A DNA stretch of 60,000 nt, from NCBI GenBank assembly GCA_029204225.1, contig CM055106.1, positions 45,805,180 through 45,865,179 on the forward strand, written 5' to 3'. This document shows, piece after piece, positions 53,540 to 60,000 of the stretch. The position numbers and the translations under genes were made by a program. Source of the DNA: Diphasiastrum complanatum (Eukaryota > Streptophyta > Lycopodiopsida > Lycopodiales > Lycopodiaceae). Numbering within the stretch: position 1 is the first letter of the stretch; each line of letters starts with the position of its first letter. Below the pieces are notes generated by a model. It made no database searches. It saw nothing but the letters and a program-made list of their open reading frames with translations, and was not told where the DNA came from.

Positions 53540-53847
53540 GATACTCAGAAAGCACGGTAGGCGGGCAGGGTAGGCAGACGATGAATAGGCAAGAACCAAG
53601 GCAGCGCTGGACATGCAGCAATTGGGGAAGGTAGTGCTGGGCAGGCAGGCCCTAGGAAAGGCGGAGTTGGACAAGCAAATCTGGGATAGATAAGGCTGGG
53701 GGAGGTAGCGCTGGAGGAGGCAACGCTAGACAAGTAGTTCTGGGGCAGGCAGATCCGCTGGACAGGCAACATTGGACAGGCAGATCTGGGGGATGCGGCG
53801 CTGGGAAGGCAATCTGGTTGAGGCAGATTCAGGGGAGGCAGTGATGG

Positions 53848-53849
<2 letters not shown>
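53540..53849 (+). repeat. GGCAG/GCGCTGG-rich tandem repeat
   Basis: Degenerate units such as GGACAGGCAGATCTGGG and GGCAGCGCTGG over 300 bp. It resembles the copia leader repeat at 15.4-16.1 kb on the same strand. Confidence 0.65.

Positions 53850-53910
<61 letters not shown>
53850..53910 (+). repeat. (GA)n microsatellite
   Basis: About 30 uninterrupted AG units. Open frames across it on both strands (Ser-Leu or Arg-Glu repeats) are artefacts. Confidence 0.92.
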
Positions 53911-53916
<6 letters not shown>

Positions 53917-55783
53917 TCTCCAATGTAGATCCTGCAAAAAAAAATTCAAAACATTAATCATTTGAAAATATCTTGTTATATGCTTGGTAAATGAGGATGC
54001 ATAGTACTGAGTTAAGTATGTATGACTATCAATCATTCTATTACTAGCATATTGTTTGTAGATTAGGGATTTGCAGATCCTAGATGGATTTAGAGTGGTT
54101 TTCTTCATGGTATCAGAGCAGGACACTGAGTGCTGACAGCACAATTTGTATTGTTCGTATGGTACTTGGTCAGAGGCTGCTTTATTGTCTGAAAGTACAA
54201 GTTTTAGAGATTCTGGTGGATGTTGCAAAAATTTACAGATTTTTAGTTGCTGCCAAGTCAATTGTTGATAGTTGTAGATAAAGTACATTCGACAAAACCT
54301 GTATAGTCCATATAGAAGTGATATAGAGTTGTACAGGATTTTACAAAAGTTAGTTTCAGTACTTTTTCAGCTTTTTGGAGAATTGATCTATGTTGAACTA
54401 TGCTAGATGCATGGTATGTTGAGTTATACTCTTCAAAAAATCACCTACTTGTAATGATACCAATGAGTGTATTTATAGTGTGTAAGGGATAAATTAGGCT
54501 AGGTCTATGAGCTGTATAATATACGCATGAGGTACGACTTTTTTTTGAAATTTTTTTTATAGAATTTCAGAAGGCTTTTAAAACTTCTTTTCAGTTCAAT
54601 ATTTTTAATTTTTTTGGCCAATTCAAAATCAATTTGATTCATAGAGTTAATCGATTTTAAATTGGAGGGAAACATTGTCCATGACAAATTACTATGTGCT
54701 TGTCAGGCCCTAGACTAGCCACACTCATTCCTCTAGTCTCTAGCTCTTGTATCATCAAGATCTCATGGTCTCCAAGAAATGTATGATGAATATCATCAAA
54801 ATCCCTTTGGCTCTCACAATTGTTTGATGAAGATCTCTCTGTATTTGAACTATATGGGAACATAATTTGCAAAGTCATTAGCAAATAAGAGAACATGGAA
54901 AATACTGGGTGTATTTGGCTGTGACATGAAGAGACAATGATAAAGGTAGACAAATATAGATCAAATATTGGTAGAACGAGGGATGACCGTATGCACTGTA
55001 TGTGTCAAGGAAACCTTCGATGGAGTACAATATTCAGTTAAGTCTGCTATTTGCTCATCAGTTAAGAGCATTCCTTTATTCTTGAAACTACCAGGATTGC
55101 ATGCAGTGTTGCAAGCCTCCTTTGAAATAATGCTGAATTTGGTGTTTGAATAGGTAGTAATGTTTAATAAGAATTCCATGTTCAGATTTGAAATAGCTGA
55201 AATTATATCTGTAGATTTTGACTTATTTGTCATACTATGCTTGTATGCCATAACTCTTGATATTTCACAAACACAATTGCAATCAAGCCGCCAATTAAAC
55301 ATGTGTGTGCAAGCAATGCATTGTTAAAATGCATCTAGCCCCACTTGCTTTTGTAATTTTCTTTTTCTTGCTTGTATAGCCTTAAATATGACAAGGGTGA
55401 CACTTGTGTTGCATTAGGAATGAAAGGACCTTTGGGGAGTTGAGGTTTAGGATTTGGAGATTTAATATTTTCTACATATGAATTCCATGTATTTTATTGC
55501 GTGTTGCTTGTGCTAGGCCCTTCAATTTAAGTATGCCCTCTTCGAACATTTTTGGGTTGAGCATGAAAATGCACAAAAATATACTTTTGCCATAAATTTC
55601 CTTACTAAGTAGATTAATCCTTCATCGCATAGAATGTGAATGTCATGCTTGAGCAGGCATGTGGGGATCAAAAGACAGTATATTTGATCTATTTGCTCAA
55701 TATTGTGATATAGATAAAGTTCTAATTGTAAAAGATTTGCATCCTTTGTAAGTAGTTTAAAAGTTTTGGTTTCTATTTTGTAG
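53911..55783. other. Intron sequence with few recognisable features
   Basis: AT-rich. The only notable signal is TGGTATCAGAGCAGG at 54108-54122, a copia-type primer-site sequence preceded by TTCTTCA. The last 25 bases before 55784 (GTTTTGGTTTCTATTTTGTAG) form an excellent splice acceptor. Confidence 0.5.
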
Positions 55784-55977
55784 GCAGGGCTCATGATCAT
55801 ATCAATGGTCACTTGTACGCTAATCCTGGGTAGCATTATGACTGTTGGAAAAGGCTATGTTGATAATCATGCGGAGGAAGAGTTCATGTTTGATTGTAAA
55901 AGCTTTTATCAAAACTATCAAGTCGGAGATCGTCCTCCGTGTCCAGTCCGTACCTTAGAAGCATTTTGGGTGACTAG
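55784..55977 (+). CDS. Orai-type calcium channel, exon C (end of TM2 and loop to TM3)
   Basis: The 194-bp exon enters in phase 0 after TTTTGTAG| and leaves in phase 2 at ACTAG|GTAACT. It encodes AGLMIISMVTCTLILGSIM, matching the second half of Orai TM2 (animal LFALMISTCILPNI). It continues with a hydrophilic, acidic loop (HAEEEFMFDCKSFYQNYQVG, then DRPPCPVRTLEAFWVT). The TLEAFW words align with the start of Orai TM3 (animal HIELAWAF), including the tryptophan. The next exon should start TM3, but none was found to 60000. The open frame has no stop, and codon choice looks ordinary, so the gene appears alive. This is the strongest of the three exons. Confidence 0.8.
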
Positions 55978-56100
55978 GTAACTAATCGACAAAGTCAATT
56001 TTATTATAGTATTATATCTATCTTCTGCTCTACCAACTTTGTTTGTTCCTTTAAATAGAATGCGATTCAAATTAGGGGATGCATTAGAGTCTCAATGACC
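55978..56100 (+). other. Start of a further intron
   Basis: Begins GTAACT. AT-rich, ends in an AT microsatellite (TATATATACATATATATA) at 56103-56127. The acceptor is outside the window or unrecognised. Confidence 0.5.
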
Positions 56101-56140
56101 AATATATATACATATATATATATATATCATAGTGGCACGT

Positions 56141-56182
56141 GGTACCGCCATTATGGTACCGCGGTACCATAATGGTGGTACC
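56141..56182. repeat. Long near-perfect palindrome
   Basis: The 28 bp at 56148-56175 are a perfect palindrome with half-site CCATTATGGTACCG. With one mismatched pair it extends to 42 bp, flanked on each side by GGTACC. Further GGTACC and CCGCGG words follow to 56230. Confidence 0.85.
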
Positions 56183-56252
56183 GCGGTTATGGTGCCGCCC
56201 AAAAATCCGCGGTACCAGGGCGGTACCATTTTTTAATATTTAAAAAAAAAAA

Positions 56253-56788
56253 ATTAGTGGGCAATATGGGTATCAGCTTGAAGCTCTTGATGAGAGTAGT
56301 GCATTTATGCAGGTTGCTGGTGCTTTCAGCCAAAATGTGTTAGACAACTAAATAATGCACCTCTCAGTTTAGTAGTCACTAGTTAACCGTGAGCTCAGAT
56401 CTGTAAGGCCCCCGTTATGAGGAGAAGCCATTACTGAGCACGGTTTCTACTATGAGACCATGATGGTTATGAGATGGCTAGATTACGGTTTCTATATAGC
56501 AGCAAGTCTTGGGGGGTTCGGGGGGCGGTAGCCCCCCGAGAAACAAGGCGTCTGGCCGGCGGTAGCCCCCTGGCAGGGGTTTTGGGGGGCAGAGCCCCCC
56601 AATGGCAAGGTCTGATGATACGACCTCTTCATGATTTGGCCTTCCGACTCCCTGAGCGAAAACACACTTTTTGGTGTTTTGCATCCCCTTGGTCCTTTGG
56701 CTATTCGCTCTCGTCAAAATCGGCAACCTGCATAAATGCACTACTCTCGTCAAGAGCTTCAAGCTGATACCCATATTGCCCACTAAAT
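56253..56788. repeat. Fold-back element with ~65-bp inverted arms
   Basis: Left arm 56253-56317 and right arm 56723-56788 are inverted copies (GGGCAATATGGGTATCAGC against GCTGATACCCATATTGCCC) with very few differences. The 405-bp centre contains GGGGGG/CCCCCC blocks with the repeated word GCGGTAGCCCCC. GGTACC- and CCGCGG-rich sequence lies outside both arms (to about 56880). It is probably a non-autonomous DNA transposon; the real ends and target duplication are not clear. Confidence 0.75.
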
Positions 56789-56947
56789 TATTTTTTTTTT
56801 TAAATTAAAAAAAAAATTATATATTATGGTATCACAGATCAGTATGGATCCGCGGTACCGGGATCCGCGGATCTTGGTACTGCTGGATCTATGATATTGA
56901 CATATATATGAATTTTGTTTCGGGTAATATGGGTATTAGATGATTTG

Positions 56948-57025
56948 GATACCCTAATCGAGCCAGGCTTGATCCCTTGAGTTCGTATGGGGATCACGAA
57001 CCTGTGGACTGTATTCCTGGCCATT
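56948..57025 (+). repeat. Direct repeat, copy 1
   Basis: 78 bp (GATACCCTAATCGAGCCAGG, ending ATTCCTGGCCATT) repeated with about 90 percent identity at 57309-57387. Confidence 0.85.
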
Positions 57026-57308
57026 TTGGTCAATTCCAAATGTTTTCAGTTCCCGTCCCACGAAGTGTCCCTGAAGCCTTGTTCAACGTCGAACTTCGGA
57101 CGGGACTTTCTGGGCTGACCATCGGTCCGTTCCTCGTCTTGTCTATTCCGACAGGTTCCTATTGAGGTTGTCCACTGGCTGAAACAAACCTCACCTGAAA
57201 CGGATCCCGTTTGGAGAAACGGGGCCGTCGGACGAAAAGTTGCAAACTAGTCCATTTCGCTTGACCTACTTGCGTTTCTCTCCTGTCGAAAGGCCATTTT
57301 GACCGAAC

Positions 57309-57387
57309 GATACCCGAATCGAGCCAGGCTCGATCCCTTGAGTTCGTATCGGGATCACGAACCCGTGGATTGTATTCCTGGGCCATT
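57309..57387 (+). repeat. Direct repeat, copy 2
   Basis: 79 bp matching 56948-57025, 361 bp downstream. It may be an LTR-like or duplicated promoter segment; no coding sequence lies between the copies. Confidence 0.85.
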
Positions 57388-57673
57388 AATGCATTCTACA
57401 CAAGTCTAAGTGTATGTTACACAAGTGCTGCTTTGATGTTTAATCTGCACATACCTGTGGTGCAATGCCTATGACACAATGAGGATGTGGGGTTGATGAT
57501 GATTATGGTTGTGGTTATGACGATTATGGCTGTGGCTTGTTTTGATGGTTATGGTTAGGGTTTAGGTTTAGGGTGTTACGTTAACTGTGCCATTTGTTAG
57601 GGTGTCGGGTTTAGCGTGTTATGTTCAATGATTGGACATGATGCAGATGATATGAGAGACATGAAGATGTGAT

Positions 57674-57675
<2 letters not shown>
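57388..57675. other. No gene; short telomere-like words
   Basis: Contains GGTTATGGTTAGGGTTTAGG near 57550 with single TTTAGGG units, and repeated GATTATGGTTGTGG words. No further feature was seen. Confidence 0.4.

Positions 57676-57729
<54 letters not shown>
57676..57729 (+). repeat. (CT)n microsatellite
   Basis: 27 CT units. Unlike the tracts at 47.7 kb, no LINE 3' sequence was recognised before it. Confidence 0.92.
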
Positions 57730-57731
<2 letters not shown>

Positions 57732-57888
57732 AGCAAACCATTTCTAAATAAGCTTTCAAATTTTACATAGCTAACCATTTGTAACCAACCATGATAAATT
57801 AGCCATGACAAGAACAAACTTTAAAAGAATATATATTTGATGCCAATGTACATGATGCTCTGTGTGTATCAATATCTACAAGTCTGTG

Positions 57889-59742
57889 CTAATCATCCCT
57901 CTGCGTGCCAGGTGCATCTACAGGGGTGTCAAATACTGGGAGTCTGGAGGCATCTGGGACTCCTCCAAGTCTGGGCCAACACCTAGAAAAATCATCGGTG
58001 CGTCCCCTCTTGGCTGGCCTGCCTCTGGGTCTGCCGGAAGGAACCCTGTTCTCTCGGATAGTAGCAAGGTCCTCGCTGAACAGCCCTAGGCAGTGCCTGA
58101 AATTGAGCAACGATGTGCATGAGTGCAATTGAGCGAGCGAAGGGAAGTTGAATTGAGCGAGCGAGCGAGCGAGGGGGGGGGGGTAGAGCAAGAGTTTAAC
58201 TGTAACTCAGCCTCTGCTACTCGAGCCTGCTGCGGAAACCAGTGTCGCTGCTAAGGAGGCAGATGTATGAGAACCAGTCCACACGCAGCTCTCTATCGTC
58301 GTACTGCCTCTCGCTCTGAAACAGCGGATGCAGTATGTGGGCTACACTGTGAATGGGCCGGTGAAACTTATCCCATCGCCGCCGCCACAACCGCCTAATA
58401 GGCTCCAACCTATGGAACATACCATGTGGAGGTAACAATTGCATAATTGCGTGCTGCGGCACCATTACGAAATAGAGTGCGAATGGAAGGAAAGTTCGTG
58501 AGATGGAAAAAGTTATACCCGGCAGGGTCCAGCTCAAAACGCTGGAGAGATTTGCCTATGTGGTACATGAACTCGTATATGAGGCCCATCGTGCACGAGC
58601 CTCAAAACAGAGTAGATGGGGCGCATGACGTCCAGGAGTTGCTGCATATCAACCCAGAAGGGCTCCATGAAGAGGATCTCGTGGAAGGCCAAGCCCTCCG
58701 GGGTCTGAGACAGGTCCATGGCCAGGAACTCTACAGAAGTAGCCATGCGCCACAAATCACCCTTGAGCCAGTGTAGCCACTCGAGCATGATGAACTAGTA
58801 GGCGAAGCGGGTGCGAGCGGGCTTCTTCAAGTCGAGCCTGCATTGAAAAACGGAATAAGAGGCACACACAAAAACCCCAACGCATCCCTAAACCCTGAAC
58901 CCTAGAATTATTGGCGTGTGCAACATAACTGTAAACGAGCCAAAAAATAAGTAGCATCTTACCTGCTGAATGTGCAGGAAAGGGCGGTGGTGCGGCGCTT
59001 GCGTGTGACGAAGTCCACAACCACAAGTGCCCTCGTGAGAATCTCACTTACCCAAGGCAGGCGCCCGATGGAATGCAGGAGGAGGTCCAGTGAGTGTGCG
59101 GCACATGGAGTCCATACAATGGAGGGGTACTCTGCCATAAGAAGCTCCCCCATACCGCGGCAGTTGGACGCATTGTCCGTCACAACCTATCGCGAACAGT
59201 TGATACAATTAATGCACAGCTTGGAAACACATTGCAATCAATCAAAAACTAGTGAAACCTTTGTATCAACATTGCGCTGTAAATGATCAAGGAACTAATG
59301 AAAAAAATTGTACCTGGACAATGCGCTGTGGCCCGATCTCCTCTATCGCCGGGCGGATGATGCCGTAAACGTACTCGGCCGTGTGCACTCTCCCTGCCTC
59401 AGAGGCGTCGACGCTGCGGAGGAACATGGAACCGTAGCAGCTGGAAACAATCACGTTGATGAGTGGACGTCTACGACTATCAGTCCACCCATCAGCCATG
59501 ATGGAGCAGCCGTATCTATCCCAAGCCTCATGCAATGATGCTAGTCTCTCTTTGACCTCTGCAACCCGCTCTTGGTGCAAAGGGCCGTGAAGCGCATCGG
59601 CTGTGGGTGGTATGTAGGTGGGCCCGCATAATGCAACTTTCGAGATAGCCTCTCGAAAGATGCGGGATGTGGCCATGATGAAGGGGAGGCTCAGGTCATA
59701 GAACATCTGTGGTCCTGGTGGTCTCGTCTTGGGAAAGGACAT
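57889..59742 (-). pseudogene. hAT-family transposase with DUF659 domain, several exons
   Basis: Minus-strand exons with good splice signals. Exon 1 (59742-59314) has the DUF659 start (LSLPFIMATSRIFREAISKV, CSIMADGWTDSRRRPLINVI). Exon 2 (59186-58963) joins in phase 0 and carries VVTDNASNCRGMGELLMAEY and TPCAAHSLDLLLHSIGRLPW. Exon 3 (58837 to about 58217) has RLDLKKPARTRFAY, a TAG, FIMLEWLHWLKG and, after a frameshift, RRRWDKFHRPIHSVAHIL. A last exon (58096-57889) has RGRPAKRGR. The BED zinc finger and the C-terminal dimerisation domain are missing. hAT transposases cut and paste DNA; a stop and frameshift make this one inactive. Confidence 0.8.
58131..58182 (+). repeat. (GAGC)n and G-run
   Basis: Repeats of GAGC ending in ten or more G, inside the hAT remnant between two exons. 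Confidence 0.75.
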
Positions 59743-59756
59743 GTCTCCCTTGTTAA

Positions 59757-59875
59757 GCTAGCGGTTTTGCTTCCGGAAGTCCATTCGGGATGCTCAGAGT
59801 AAGTGTAGACTTTTTGATACCATTGTCACCCCCATAGCCTTATATGCAATAGAGACAAGGTGTGCCAGTGCATCC
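59757..59875 (+). pseudogene. LINE RT-thumb fragment
   Basis: The plus strand encodes RFCFRKSIRDAQSKCRLF and DTIVTPIALYAIETRC, close to RFCFRKSIRDARSKCQLF of the LINE at 24.6 kb. About 115 bp without LINE sequence on either side. Confidence 0.8.
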
Positions 59876-59892
59876 CATTCTCCCCATTCCAC

Positions 59893-60000
59893 AGGATTGT
59901 GCTGCCTCCGTGTGTGAGCGTAATTGGAGCACATGGGCCCTCATTCACACGAGGAGAAGAAACAGGCTGTCAGTGAGTCAGCTAGAGTGTTCTGTAGCAC
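59893..60000 (+). pseudogene. hAT transposase C-terminal dimerisation exon, plus strand
   Basis: After a splice-acceptor-like CCCATTCCACAG the frame reads ASVCERNWSTWALIHTRRRN and RLSVSQLECS, the conserved end of hAT transposases (the C/A-ERNWS...IHTKKRNRL motif). It is open to the window edge. Its strand is opposite to the hAT at 57.9-59.7 kb, so it is a second or rearranged copy. Confidence 0.7.

Noticed and set aside
53545-53957. Open frames with Ser-Leu or Arg-Glu repeats
   Set aside because: They are translations of the (GA)n microsatellite and have no other support.
56100-60000. TM3-TM4 exon of the Orai-like gene
   Set aside because: I scanned the plus strand for a phase-2 exon starting a tryptophan-rich TM3 and saw none; the remaining stretch is repeats and hAT.

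Overview
This window is nuclear DNA from a land plant with a transposon-crowded genome. I see parts of one probable host gene. Most of the rest that I can identify is mobile-element sequence of several kinds, much of it nested, plus simple repeats. No rRNA, tRNA or CRISPR array was recognised, and nothing looks organellar or bacterial.

Host gene (+ strand). Three short exons at 20692-20827, 38928-38966 and 55784-55977 have good splice sites and matching intron phases. Read together they look like an Orai-type calcium channel: TM1, TM2 and the loop leading into TM3. The two introns between them are about 18.1 kb and 16.8 kb and are filled with retrotransposons. The first coding exon(s) and the exon(s) for TM3-TM4 were not found and probably lie outside the window. 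As I recall, Orai genes occur in algae, mosses, lycophytes and probably other non-flowering plants but are lost from most flowering plants. With the giant introns this suggests a gymnosperm or another non-flowering or early-diverging plant. That is inference, not proof.

Layout. 1-1667: AT-rich, no gene. 1673-13858: a minus-strand Ty3/gypsy chromovirus-type element with LTRs and a TAAGG target duplication, broken by a second, younger copy of the same family (2857-9471, target duplication ACAAT). 13864-20445: a degraded minus-strand gypsy copy split by a plus-strand Ty1/copia element (14470-19340). 20692-20827: Orai exon A. 21380-29295: a degraded gypsy copy split by a 5-kb minus-strand LINE (23240-28290). 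29302-33181 and 35729-38590: two plus-strand copies of a non-autonomous gypsy-like family carrying a gag-like ORF, protease and, in the first copy, a chromodomain, but no reverse transcriptase. Between them lies a truncated minus-strand copia element (33182-35728). 38928-38966: Orai exon B. 39376-44340: a mosaic of four gypsy fragments. 44560-45130: pyrimidine-rich and G-rich DNA. 45239-48165: a second LINE plus two extra LINE 3' ends. 49560-53520: another degraded gypsy copy with a TG...CA LTR. 55784-55977: Orai exon C. 56100-57390: fold-back and direct repeats. 57889-60000: a hAT transposase on the minus strand, a LINE scrap, and the C-terminal exon of a second hAT transposase on the plus strand.

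How the parts work together. In intact LTR elements Gag packages the RNA, protease cuts the polyprotein, RT and RNase H copy the RNA, and integrase inserts the DNA. Every copy here carries stops, frameshifts or deletions, so none looks autonomous as read. The LINEs would copy themselves from their 3' end. All four LINE 3' ends here share a small stem-loop followed by a pyrimidine simple repeat, which explains several of the (CT)n tracts.
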